A stretch of 50,373 nt of DNA from JAXMHQ01 sp046346665 (GTDB lineage: Bacteria; Verrucomicrobiota; Verrucomicrobiia; Limisphaerales; JAXMHQ01). Position numbers and translations under genes: made by a program. Shown here piece after piece: positions 17,860 to 25,724 of this stretch; the first letter of the stretch is position 1; every line of letters begins with the position of its first letter. The stretch covers positions 1-50,373 of the forward strand of contig JAXMHQ010000035.1 in assembly GCA_046346665.1 (NCBI GenBank), given 5' to 3'. The notes under the pieces were generated by a model. It had not been told where the DNA came from, searched no databases, and saw nothing but the letters and a program-made list of their open reading frames with translations.

Positions 17860-19950
17860 ATGAAAGAGTACCAGCCTGCTGACATCCGCAACTTCGCCAT
17901 CGTCGGTCACGCGTCTTCCGGAAAAACCATGCTCAGTGAAGCCATGCTGGCATGCGCCGGCGTGATCAATCGCATGGGATCCATTGCCGCGGGCAGCACG
18001 GTTTCCGATTATCACGACAACGAAAAGTCCCGGCAGATTTCCGTGTCGGCATCCCTGATGCACGCCGAGTGGCTTGGCAAGAAATTCAACATCCTGGACT
18101 GCCCGGGTTACGCCGATTTCATCAGCGAAGGCCTGGGCGCGCTGCGCGTCGGGGATTTCGCCATGATCGTCGTGCACGCGGCGCACGGAGTCAGCGTGGG
18201 CACGGACGCGGTGTTCAAGTACGCCACGCAATACGGGATCCCGAAAATGATCGTGGTGAACGCGTTTGACAAGGAAGACACCCATTTCGACGACACGCTG
18301 GCCCAGATCCGCGAGCATTTCGGGCCCAGTGTTTTTCCGCTGACGCTGCCGGTGAATCCCGGCCCCGGATTCAACCAGGTCCTCGACGTGCCCCGCGACG
18401 AGATCATCACCTACGCCACCGACAAGAGCGGCAAATTCACCGAGACCGCCGCGTCCGGCGAATGGAAGGAGCGCGTCGACCAGCTTCACAAGGAACTCAT
18501 CGAGCACGTGGCGGAGTCGGACGATTCGCTGATGGAAAAATTCTTCGACAAAGGCGGCCTGTCGGAGGAGGAATGGCGCGCCGGCATCCACAAGGCCATT
18601 CAAAACCAGACGATCATCCCGCTGTTCGTCACATCGGCCGAAAACAACATCGGCGTGGCGCGCCTGATGGATTTTGTCGCCAAGTACGGCTCCTCGCCGG
18701 TGGACCGCGCGAAGGTGCCCGCCTTGGACGCGAACGGCAACCCGGTGGAGATCAGCCTCACGGATCCCGACCCGGTCTGCTACGTGTTCAAGACGATGAG
18801 CGAAGCCCAGTTCGGCGAGTTGTCTTATTTCCGCGTCTATTCCGGATCGATCAAGTTCGGATCGGAATTGTTCAACGCGGACCGGCGCAGCACGGAGAAG
18901 ATCGGGCAGATTTACATTTTGAACGGCAAGAACCGCATCAGCGTGCCGACGCTCGGGGCGGGCGACATCGGCGCGGTGGTGAAGCTCAAGGACACCCACA
19001 CGGGCAACACGCTGTGCGGTTCCAAGAAGCCGGTCGCGCTGCCGAAGGTGACTTATCCGAAACCCAACATCAACGCGGCCCTCAAGAGCAGCGGGAAGGG
19101 TGAGGAAGACAAGATCGCCTCCGGCCTCGCCGCGCTGCATCACGAGGATCCGACGTTCCTTTACGCGGTCGATTCCGAACTCCACCAAACCGTGCTGTCC
19201 GCCCAAGGTGAACTTCACCTGGAAGTCATCGCCGACCGGCTCCGCAAGCGCTACAACGTCCACGTCGAACTCTACGAGCCCAAGGTCCGCTACCGCGAAA
19301 CCATCAAGGGCAAGGGCGAATCCAAGTATCGCCACAAGAAACAAACGGGCGGCGCGGGACAGTTCGCGGAAGTCTGGATGCGCATCGAACCGAAGCCGCG
19401 CGACACCGGCGTCGAATTCGTCAACTCCCTCGTCGGCCAGAACGTCGACCGCGTGTTCGTGCCGTCGGTGGAAAAGGGCGTCATGAAAGCCTGCACGGAG
19501 GGCATCCTGGCGGGCTACCGCGTGGTGGACGTAAAGATCGATTTCTACGACGGCAAGATGCACCCGGTCGATTCGAAGGATATCGCGTTCCAGGTGGCGG
19601 GGTATTTTGCGTTCAAGGAATCGTTCCTGGCGGCCAAGGCCTGCCTGTTGGAGCCGATCCACACGGTGGAGATCCGGATTCCGGAGGATTGCATGGGCAA
19701 GGTGATGGGCGATCTTTCGAGCCGGCGCGGCAAGATCCAGGGCATGGACAGCGACGGCAGTTTCCAGGTGATCAAGGCGCATGTGCCGGCGAAGGAGTTA
19801 TACCGCTATTCGAGCACGCTGCGGTCACTGACCGGCGGCCGCGGGGTGCACGCGGAGGAATTCAGTCATTGCGAGGAAATGCCGCGCGAGATGGAGAACA
19901 AAGTCGTCGAGGAACACAAGAAAGCGCGCGCGCACCAGCAGGAAGAATGA
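17860..19950 (+). CDS. Elongation factor G-like translational GTPase (EF-G-2 type)
   Basis: The ATG at 17860 gives MKEYQPADIRNFAIVGHASSGKT and 696 residues, the usual EF-G length; the frame is open further upstream but that stretch is not EF-G-like. The P-loop is GHASSGKT, G3 reads DCPGYADF, and the G4 region reads VNAFDKED where NKxD is usual. Domains II-V follow (GSIKFGSELF; GELHLEVIADRL; KQTGGAGQFAEVW; domain V with GKVMGDLSSRRGKIQGM). The Tyr in place of the catalytic His of PGHVDF and the altered P-loop resemble the EF-G-2 paralogs of Thermus and others rather than housekeeping EF-G. No rpsL, rpsG or tuf lies nearby, which also argues for an accessory paralog. GTP turnover may be slow or regulated. 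Confidence 0.85.
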   Translation: MKEYQPADIRNFAIVGHASSGKTMLSEAMLACAGVINRMGSIAAGSTVSDYHDNEKSRQISVSASLMHAEWLGKKFNILDCPGYADFISEGLGALRVGDFAMIVVHAAHGVSVGTDAVFKYATQYGIPKMIVVNAFDKEDTHFDDTLAQIREHFGPSVFPLTLPVNPGPGFNQVLDVPRDEIITYATDKSGKFTETAASGEWKERVDQLHKELIEHVAESDDSLMEKFFDKGGLSEEEWRAGIHKAIQNQTIIPLFVTSAENNIGVARLMDFVAKYGSSPVDRAKVPALDANGNPVEISLTDPDPVCYVFKTMSEAQFGELSYFRVYSGSIKFGSELFNADRRSTEKIGQIYILNGKNRISVPTLGAGDIGAVVKLKDTHTGNTLCGSKKPVALPKVTYPKPNINAALKSSGKGEEDKIASGLAALHHEDPTFLYAVDSELHQTVLSAQGELHLEVIADRLRKRYNVHVELYEPKVRYRETIKGKGESKYRHKKQTGGAGQFAEVWMRIEPKPRDTGVEFVNSLVGQNVDRVFVPSVEKGVMKACTEGILAGYRVVDVKIDFYDGKMHPVDSKDIAFQVAGYFAFKESFLAAKACLLEPIHTVEIRIPEDCMGKVMGDLSSRRGKIQGMDSDGSFQVIKAHVPAKELYRYSSTLRSLTGGRGVHAEEFSHCEEMPREMENKVVEEHKKARAHQQEE

Positions 19951-19953
19951 GTT

Positions 19954-20116
19954 AAGTGCGGAGTGCGGAATCCTGGCGGTGGGGCGAGCGGGTGGTGCGA
20001 GACTCCGTCGAGCCCCCGAAATGGCCGGATTTGTGGATAATTGGATTGGTGGATAAATGGGAAGATTGGGCGCGGAGCCATCCAATAATCCATGAATCCA
20101 TTTATCCAAGAATCCT
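19954..20116. repeat. Family A half-element plus GGATTNNT octamer inverted repeat (family B)
   Basis: A single shortened family A arm (about 19954-19980) begins 4 bp after the EF-G stop; no matching right arm was found. GCGAGACTCCGTCGAGCCC (also at about 38740) follows. Then comes a family B pair: left arm 20031-20066 in GGATTNNT octamers and right arm 20078-20115 as its reverse complement, 12 bp apart. The block ends at the convergent lpxB gene. Confidence 0.8.
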
Positions 20117-20123
20117 CTTCCGC

Positions 20124-21329
20124 TCAGGAGAGCGAAAGGATGGCCTCCGCCGCCCGGCGTGTGGCGCCGGGGCCGCCGAGGGTGGCGATGATTTTCTCCA
20201 GTTTCCGGCGCACTTCATCGCGCCGGTTTTTGTTCTTCAGCAATTCCAACGCCGCCCCGGCCAGGTTGGCCGCCGTCGCATCGCCCTGGACGAATTCCGG
20301 AAACACCGGCTCGCCCGCCAACAGGTTCGGCATGGTCAGCGATTTCACCGTGACAATCCGCTTCGCCACCTGGTAGGTGCTCCAGGAGGTTTTGTACAGC
20401 GTCACCGTCGGCACGCCGAAGAATGCGCATTCCATCGTGACCGTCCCGGTCGAGGCGATGGCAACGTCCGACTGCGCAAGTGCCTTGGGCAGATTGCCGA
20501 TCTGAAGTGTGATTTCAGGCGAAACTCCCAATTCCCGGGCCAGGGCCGCGAGATTCTCATTGGGCAGCACCATGGTTGCGGTGGCGGAGGGCAGTTCGGA
20601 CCGGATCCTTTTCCAGGCGCCCAGCATCGGCGGCAAATGACGCCGCAATTCCGCCGTCCGGCTCCCCGGCAGCAGCAGGATTCTCGGGACGCTCCCGTTT
20701 TCCTGCTTCTGAATTCTGAATTCTGAATTCTGAATTCGCTCAACCATCGGGTGTCCGACAAACTCCACGCGCAGCTTCGGAACGCGCCGCGCATACCAGG
20801 CTTTCTCGAACGGAAAAATGCTGAGAACAAGATCGTGATCGCGCGCCATCGCGTCCGCCCGGGCCGGCCTGGACGCCCAGACCTGCGGCGAAATGAACTG
20901 GACGATTTTTGGATTCCACGGGACGAACTCGGTCCGGTGTCTCCGCACGTGCTCCCGGATTGCGCGGGCCAGGTGGAGATTGAATCCCCCGTAATCGACG
21001 CCGATGACGAAGTCCGGCTGTTGTTCAATGGCCAGGTTGAGCAGTTGCCGCAGGAGATTGCGGAACGTGGCGATTTTTTTCAGGACATCGGACAAGCCGA
21101 TGACGGAATGTTGTGTCAGGTCGAAGGCGAGGTCGACGCCGGCGGCCGCCATGCGCGGTCCGCCCGCGCCAAAGAACCGGGGAGCCAGCGGCGTGTCGAG
21201 CGGTTGCGCATCGCGCGTGGGCTTCGAGGCCGCCCCGATCGCGGCTTCGCGCAGGGCGACCGCCAGTTCAGCCGCCAGCAGATCCCCGCTCGCCTCTCCC
21301 GCGATCAACATGATCGACAGCGATTTCAT
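20124..21329 (-). CDS. lpxB: Lipid-A-disaccharide synthase
   Basis: LpxB joins UDP-2,3-diacylglucosamine and lipid X at the inner face of the inner membrane in lipid A synthesis. The 401-residue protein starts with MLIAGEASGDLLAAEL and shows VIGVDYGGFNL, SPQVWAS, FVGHPMVE and ILLLPGSRTAEL, then the C-terminal nucleotide-binding half (ASTGTVTMECAFFGVPTVTLYKTS). It is last in a minus-strand run of lipid genes, 91 bp after cdsA. An oddity: the linker between GHPMVE and LLLPGSR reads RIQNSEFRIQKQ because the DNA there (20707-20737) is four tandem TTCTGAA heptamers, so a repeat has become part of the coding sequence. Confidence 0.95.
   Translation of the reverse strand: MKSLSIMLIAGEASGDLLAAELAVALREAAIGAASKPTRDAQPLDTPLAPRFFGAGGPRMAAAGVDLAFDLTQHSVIGLSDVLKKIATFRNLLRQLLNLAIEQQPDFVIGVDYGGFNLHLARAIREHVRRHRTEFVPWNPKIVQFISPQVWASRPARADAMARDHDLVLSIFPFEKAWYARRVPKLRVEFVGHPMVERIQNSEFRIQKQENGSVPRILLLPGSRTAELRRHLPPMLGAWKRIRSELPSATATMVLPNENLAALARELGVSPEITLQIGNLPKALAQSDVAIASTGTVTMECAFFGVPTVTLYKTSWSTYQVAKRIVTVKSLTMPNLLAGEPVFPEFVQGDATAANLAGAALELLKNKNRRDEVRRKLEKIIATLGGPGATRRAAEAILSLS
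20707..20737. repeat. TTCTGAA heptamer x4 tandem tract inside lpxB
   Basis: There are four perfect TTCTGAA units plus TTC. Because 7 is not a multiple of 3, the frame shifts in each unit, but all three frames stay open on the lpxB strand and encode RIQNSEFRIQK. Unit length and count (4 x 7) equal those of the arms of the intergenic families A, C and D. Confidence 0.92.
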
Positions 21330-21420
21330 TACATTGATGGAGCATCACCGCCGGATGCGGCGCACGTCAAGAGCAGGTGCGCGATCATCATGCGGTCGGA
21401 AGTCTTATAGGGCGAAGGCT

Positions 21421-22368
21421 TCAAGCAAAAAACTGCCGCGTGACGTGAAAGAACACGGGTGCGGCAAAGCACAGAGAATCGATTCTGTCCATGACCCCGC
21501 CGTGACCTTCGATCAAAGTGCCATAGTCTTTGATTCCGAGGTCGCGTTTGATGGCCGACATTACCAGGCCACCACCGAATCCCAAAAGAGTTATGAGCAG
21601 AGACATCGCGGCAGACTCAAGCGGAGTGAACGGCGTAGCCCACCACAAAGCCGCCCCGACGAGGGTGGCGCTGGTGATTCCGCCTATGAAGCCAGCCCAG
21701 GTTTTATTGGGGCTGACTGTGGGAACGATTTTGGGCCCTCCGATGGATTTGCCCCAGACGTACTGCAACACGTCGCTGATTTGTGCCACCAGCACGAAAT
21801 AGAACATCAGCTTCCCATTCTGTCCTTGGTAGCCCGGGATATCCAGGTCCAGCAAGGCGGGCACATAACTGACACAATAGACACAAATCATCAGCCCCCA
21901 CTGAATTTTCGAGGTACGCTCCAGGAACCGTTCACAATCGCCGCAGAGGGCGCTCCGGATGGGGATGAACAGGAACGCGTATACGGGGATTAAAATCGCG
22001 AAAAGCCCGTACCACTTTATCGCGATCAAATAGTATTGAAGCGGCAGAATCACGAAAAAGACCCAGAAAAGTGTGCGATGATCGCCGAGTCGTGTCGGGG
22101 TCAGAGTAATGAATTCGCGGAGCGCCAGGAATGAAACCAGGCCAAACAGAACAATTGAACCAATGCCGCCTGTGGCCATCGCCAATCCAAACACCATCAC
22201 CATAATCCACCACGCCCGGATGCGCGCGTTCAGGTTCTGGACGGTGTCGCGCCCTCTGCCGTCTGTGAGCCGCAGAGATAACACCCAGCCTGCCAGCGAG
22301 GACAGCATCAGCAGGACGAGGACGCCGCCGACCAGCCAGCAGATCTGTTTGTCGAATTGAAGCTTCAT
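21421..22368 (-). CDS. cdsA: Phosphatidate cytidylyltransferase (CDP-diacylglycerol synthase, CdsA/YnbB-like)
   Basis: This 315-residue membrane protein has about eight hydrophobic helices. Near the C-terminus, KRDLGIKDYGTLIEGHGGVM followed by DRIDSL is the CTP-transferase family signature (S-x-KR-x4-KD-x5-GHGG-x2-DR-D). It converts phosphatidic acid and CTP to CDP-diacylglycerol, the donor for CDP-alcohol phosphatidyltransferases. Its start ATG overlaps the stop of the acyltransferase gene by ATGA, so the two are probably translationally coupled. The neighbours recall the E. coli ynbA-ynbB pair with an added PlsC, so this may serve a specialised phospholipid route rather than be the only CdsA of the cell. 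Confidence 0.93.
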   Translation of the reverse strand: MKLQFDKQICWLVGGVLVLLMLSSLAGWVLSLRLTDGRGRDTVQNLNARIRAWWIMVMVFGLAMATGGIGSIVLFGLVSFLALREFITLTPTRLGDHRTLFWVFFVILPLQYYLIAIKWYGLFAILIPVYAFLFIPIRSALCGDCERFLERTSKIQWGLMICVYCVSYVPALLDLDIPGYQGQNGKLMFYFVLVAQISDVLQYVWGKSIGGPKIVPTVSPNKTWAGFIGGITSATLVGAALWWATPFTPLESAAMSLLITLLGFGGGLVMSAIKRDLGIKDYGTLIEGHGGVMDRIDSLCFAAPVFFHVTRQFFA

Positions 22369-22967
22369 GATGATTGCAGGTCTTTGACGGCGCGTCGGGC
22401 GCGATCCAGAAAGGTCTCCCGCCGTTCGCCGGGCTCCAAACGAATCGGCGCCCCGAAACTCAAACTGCCCAGCAGGGGGACCGGGAGAAATTCTCCTTTC
22501 GGCAGAACCCGGTTCAGGTTCTCGATCAACACCGGGATCAGTTCCACATCAGGCCGGTCCTTCGCCAGGTGAAACAGTCCGCTCTTGAACGGGGCCATTT
22601 CCCCGCCCGCCTGTCGTCCGCCCTCTGGAAAAATAATCAGCGAATGCCGATCCCCAAGCGCGGCAAGCATGTCGGCAAGCGGATTGTCATGAGCCGTCGG
22701 GCGTTTGCGTTCGATAAGAACGGCATTGAGAACCCGCAGCGCCAGATAACGCCGCAGGGGATCTTTGATCCAGTAATCCCTTGCCGCCACCGGCCTGGTC
22801 AGATTGCGCACCAAGGTTGGCAATGAAGCCCAGAGGACGAGCGCATCGAGATTGCTGGTGTGATTTGCATAATAGACTCGCTGACGCGAATCGGGCGAGC
22901 AGCCAACCCAGCGGATGCTCGCACCGCTGACCAGCCGCGCGATTGCAGCCAGGAGGGACTTGGTCAT
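22365..22967 (-). CDS. PlsC-family lysophospholipid acyltransferase
   Basis: The 200-residue protein starts at the ATG complementary to 22965-22967. It has the acyltransferase HX4D motif as NHTSNLD and the later FPEGGRQAGG block, both typical of 1-acyl-glycerol-3-phosphate acyltransferases. It is short for PlsC (usually 230-260), and the first membrane segment is weak. Both ends overlap neighbours by ATGA: the CDP-alcohol phosphatidyltransferase upstream and cdsA downstream. Substrate choice (lysophosphatidate or another lysolipid) cannot be read from sequence. The frame is open upstream to about 23249, but that stretch overlaps the neighbouring gene and lacks family features. Confidence 0.85.
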   Translation of the reverse strand: MTKSLLAAIARLVSGASIRWVGCSPDSRQRVYYANHTSNLDALVLWASLPTLVRNLTRPVAARDYWIKDPLRRYLALRVLNAVLIERKRPTAHDNPLADMLAALGDRHSLIIFPEGGRQAGGEMAPFKSGLFHLAKDRPDVELIPVLIENLNRVLPKGEFLPVPLLGSLSFGAPIRLEPGERRETFLDRARRAVKDLQSS

Positions 22968-23626
22968 TTGGACTCCATCACCTGGGCAATTCGCCGGCAT
23001 CGACGGAGGATGGTGACGAGGCACCCCGTAACGAGCATGCCCAGTGCCGCCGGGATGATTTGAACCATCGGCGGCCAGACAGGCGCAAACGCCGCCGCCA
23101 GGCACCCCGTCGTCATCACTGCCATACGCTGTTGTTTGGCCATCGGGCCGATGAAATGTTGCCCGGCGCCCATGCTCGCCCCTAGCGCCCGCACATAAGC
23201 CGTGATCACCGAAAGTGTCGCTGCCGCCCACCCGAGCACCGGGACCCACCCCGGCTGTGAAACAGAATACCCGGCTCCGATAAGGATGAACGCATCTGAA
23301 AACCGGTCTGGCAACTCGTTAAACAACTCGCCCGCTTTAGTTTTGAGACCTCCTTCAATCGCCACCATCCCATCGAATAGATTGCAGAGCAGCCTCAACT
23401 GAATCCCGACAACCGCCAGCACGAGCAGCCCGCTCCATAGGCAGTCCACCCGCCGTTGGCCGGCCAGCCACAGGCAGACTCCGGCCAAACCCGCGAATCC
23501 CGCTCCGGCCACCGAAATCGCATTCGGAGGAATCCCGGCCGCCGCAATTCCCCGGGCGACAGCTGCCGCCCATTTCGTCTCACGCGATTTCAACGGTCGG
23601 CGCGTGATGTGGGGAGGCGTGCTCAT
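22964..23626 (-). CDS. CDP-alcohol phosphatidyltransferase family membrane protein with altered motif
   Basis: This 220-residue protein has about six hydrophobic segments. Residues 82-107 fit the family motif D-x2-DG-x2-AR-x8-G-x3-D-x3-D exactly in spacing, but read N82-x2-D85-G86-x2-A89-I90-x8-G99-x3-N103-x3-D107. The first and third Asp are Asn and the Arg is Ile; the second Asp and the final catalytic Asp are kept. The family transfers a phosphatidyl group from CDP-diacylglycerol to an alcohol. The product here is unknown. It overlaps the dehydrogenase upstream and the acyltransferase downstream, each by ATGA. Confidence 0.82.
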   Translation of the reverse strand: MSTPPHITRRPLKSRETKWAAAVARGIAAAGIPPNAISVAGAGFAGLAGVCLWLAGQRRVDCLWSGLLVLAVVGIQLRLLCNLFDGMVAIEGGLKTKAGELFNELPDRFSDAFILIGAGYSVSQPGWVPVLGWAAATLSVITAYVRALGASMGAGQHFIGPMAKQQRMAVMTTGCLAAAFAPVWPPMVQIIPAALGMLVTGCLVTILRRCRRIAQVMESK

Positions 23627-24666
23627 TTACACTGCTGGATCTGCCGGGTGATTTCGAAGGCGAGGTCGAGGGCGCGCTTGGCGGATTCGCCGCTTACTTT
23701 CGGCGTTTGATTTTCCCGGACGCAATTGACGAAATGCTGGAGCTCGAGCCGGAGCGGCTCTTCCTTGGCGATGGGGACCGGTTCGCGCACGATGCGTTTG
23801 CCGGCGAATTCGCTGACGATCGCCGAGTCCTTGCCCATGCCGAGCTTGGCGGCCATGATTTTTTTCAGCAGCGAACTCTCCTCCTCGCCGTCGCGCGCGA
23901 TGCGGTAGATGTAACCCTCCTGCGCGCGGTAATCGAGCGAGATGTAACTCGGCGTCGGCCCGCCGCTGAACACGCGGATCTTGCGCATGCGCTCCGGGCT
24001 GACGCGGCTGACGGTGACGTTCGCCACGCAGTGGTTGGCGAATCGCAGCCGCGCGTTCGCGATGTCCTCCGACTGGCTCAACACCGGCACGCCGACCGCG
24101 TCCACGCTGGTGACCGGCGATTTCACGAAGGCCAGCACGACGTCGAGATCGTGGATCATCAGGTCCAGGACGACGCCGATGTCGGTGGACCGCGCGGGGT
24201 AGGGCGAGAGCCGGTGGGTTTCGATGAAGCGCGGCTCGGTCGCGACGGTTTCCAGGTAATTGAACACAGGATTGAACCGCTCCACGTGCCCGACCTGCAG
24301 CACGCAGTTCCGACGCTGCGCCAGGTCCACCAGCTCCGCGGCCTGGGCGGTGTTGTCGGTCATCGGCTTTTCAACGAGAACATGTTTGCCGGCCGACAGG
24401 AAATCGCGGGCGAAGGTGTAATGGGTGGACGTGGGCGTGACGATATTGATGGCGTCGCAGGCGGCGGCGAGGTCGGCGGCGGAATCGAACACGCGCAGGT
24501 TGTGTTTCGCGGCGATTTTGCGGGCGGTTTCGGGGAAGGAATCGTGGATGCCGGCGAGGGTGACGGCGCCCGTGGCGGCGAGCTCGGAGTAGATGCGGGC
24601 ATGCTCTTTGCCCAGGGAACCCACGCCTAACACACCGACCCGAATGGATGAACTGCTGGTTGCCAC
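23623..24666 (-). CDS. Gfo/Idh/MocA-family NAD(P)-dependent sugar dehydrogenase, possibly GnnA-like
   Basis: A GTG at 24664-24666 gives 347 residues starting VATSSSSIRVGVLGVGSLGK, with the nucleotide-binding GxGxxG. The catalytic-site block GKHVLVEKPM and the later LDLMIHDLDVVL are typical of the family. In Acidithiobacillus and Leptospira, a relative (GnnA) oxidises UDP-GlcNAc at C3 for amide-linked lipid A and lies next to lpx genes. Here it heads the operon ending in lpxB, so a nucleotide-sugar role in lipid A is plausible, but no GnnB aminotransferase is visible. The frame is open upstream to 24819; the longer N-terminus is not family-like. Confidence 0.8.
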   Translation of the reverse strand: MATSSSSIRVGVLGVGSLGKEHARIYSELAATGAVTLAGIHDSFPETARKIAAKHNLRVFDSAADLAAACDAINIVTPTSTHYTFARDFLSAGKHVLVEKPMTDNTAQAAELVDLAQRRNCVLQVGHVERFNPVFNYLETVATEPRFIETHRLSPYPARSTDIGVVLDLMIHDLDVVLAFVKSPVTSVDAVGVPVLSQSEDIANARLRFANHCVANVTVSRVSPERMRKIRVFSGGPTPSYISLDYRAQEGYIYRIARDGEEESSLLKKIMAAKLGMGKDSAIVSEFAGKRIVREPVPIAKEEPLRLELQHFVNCVRENQTPKVSGESAKRALDLAFEITRQIQQCK

Positions 24667-25088
24667 GCGGTGAATTCTGGCAGAAACGGGGAGGGTGGAC
24701 AAGATACTCCGCTGGGAGCGGAAATACGAACGTTCAATGTGAAACATGGAACATTCAACATCCAATCTTCGAAAATGCGGGGTGGATGAGCTGCAACATC
24801 CTTCTCGCCAAAAACGCAAGGAACAGCTTTAACCACGGAACACACAGAACACACGAAATGAATCACTAAAAAGGGCCATCTAAGCTTTTCATCCTGTGAC
24901 GCGTTGTTCACCCCGGTTTTCAGTGAGCAGTTCCTTTCGTGTCATTCCGTGTGTTCCGTGGTTAAGCCTGCTCTTCAGTTTCGCTGCCGCGAGTCCCCGG
25001 CAAGGGACGCGAGATGTCAGGGCTCGAGTCTCGCCCCACATCGATTTTGGACTTCAACGGCGGGCGGTTGGACCCTAAAGTATCGGCC
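24667..25088. other. Divergent intergenic region between the lipid operon and plsY
   Basis: No gene is seen in this 422-bp stretch. It contains the family E inverted repeat at 24828-24965 and a short run of related pieces near 24725-24765 (GTTCAATGTG, AACATTCAAC). The promoters for both directions must lie here or inside the repeat, but no clear -35/-10 pair is evident. Confidence 0.5.
24828..24965. repeat. Inverted repeat with AACCACGGAACACAC arms (family E)
   Basis: The left arm, 24828-24860, begins TTTAACCACGGAACACAC. The right arm, 24935-24965, ends GTGTTCCGTGGTTAA, its reverse complement. About 75 bp separate them. A related element with ACGGATG units lies at 44993-45142. Confidence 0.8.
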
Positions 25089-25724
25089 GTGGCAACCCTG
25101 AGTTACATCGCCGTGATCGGCGCGGCCTATTTGCTGGGATCGATTCCCACCGGGTATCTCGCGGCAAAGGCGCGCGGGATCGACATTCGCACCGTGGGCA
25201 GCGGGAATATCGGGGCGACGAACGCGTTCCGGGTTCTTGGAAAGGGTTTTGGGGTGTTGGTGCTGGTGGTGGATGGATTGAAGGGGTACACGGCGTGTGC
25301 GTGGTTGTGCGATTTGCTGGGCGGCCTGCTGGGAGTGACGGGACCGGACCTGGAACTGCACCGGGTGCTCGCGGGAATCGCCGTGGTGCTGGGGCACAAT
25401 TACACCTGCTGGCTCGGATTCAAGGGCGGCAAGGGTATCGCCACGAGCGCCGGGGCCTACTTCGCGCTCGCGCCGCTGGCCGCGGGCATCGCCGTCGCAG
25501 CCTGGCTGATTGCTCTGGCGGCCACCCGGTTCGTGTCGGTCGCCTCCATCGCCTCGGCCATTGCGTTGCCGGCCGCGGTGTGGTGCACCCAGCGGAGCAT
25601 TCTGCTCGGATGCGTGACCAGCGCGCTGGGAGTCCTGGCGATCGCAAAGCATCGTGGAAACATCCGCCGCCTGTTGCAGGGCACCGAGCCGCGGCTCGGC
25701 CGGCGGAAGGAGGTGGCATCGTGA
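25089..25724 (+). CDS. plsY: Glycerol-3-phosphate acyltransferase PlsY
   Basis: PlsY acylates glycerol-3-phosphate from acyl-phosphate in the inner membrane, the first step of phosphatidic acid synthesis. From the GTG at 25089 the protein is 211 residues (VATLSYIAVIGAAYLLGSIP) with the signature GSGNIGATNAFRVLGK and HNYTCWLGFKGGKGIATSAG, plus several membrane helices. An ATG at 25014 would add 25 polar residues and is less likely. The stop overlaps the gpsA start as GTGA, so the pair is coupled. No plsX is visible. Confidence 0.92.
   Translation: MATLSYIAVIGAAYLLGSIPTGYLAAKARGIDIRTVGSGNIGATNAFRVLGKGFGVLVLVVDGLKGYTACAWLCDLLGGLLGVTGPDLELHRVLAGIAVVLGHNYTCWLGFKGGKGIATSAGAYFALAPLAAGIAVAAWLIALAATRFVSVASIASAIALPAAVWCTQRSILLGCVTSALGVLAIAKHRGNIRRLLQGTEPRLGRRKEVAS
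25707..25714 (+). promoter_or_regulatory. Strong Shine-Dalgarno sequence deciding the gpsA start
   Basis: AAGGAGGT lies inside the end of plsY, 6 bp before the GTG at 25721. It selects this GTG over other in-frame starts and is one of few clear SD sequences in the window. Confidence 0.8.

Noticed and set aside
17791..19782. Minus-strand open frame of about 660 codons opposite the EF-G gene
   Set aside because: It is a shadow of a well-conserved GTPase gene; no motifs were found.
24648..25078. Small open frames in the gap before plsY
   Set aside because: They read through the family E inverted repeat and show no conserved features.
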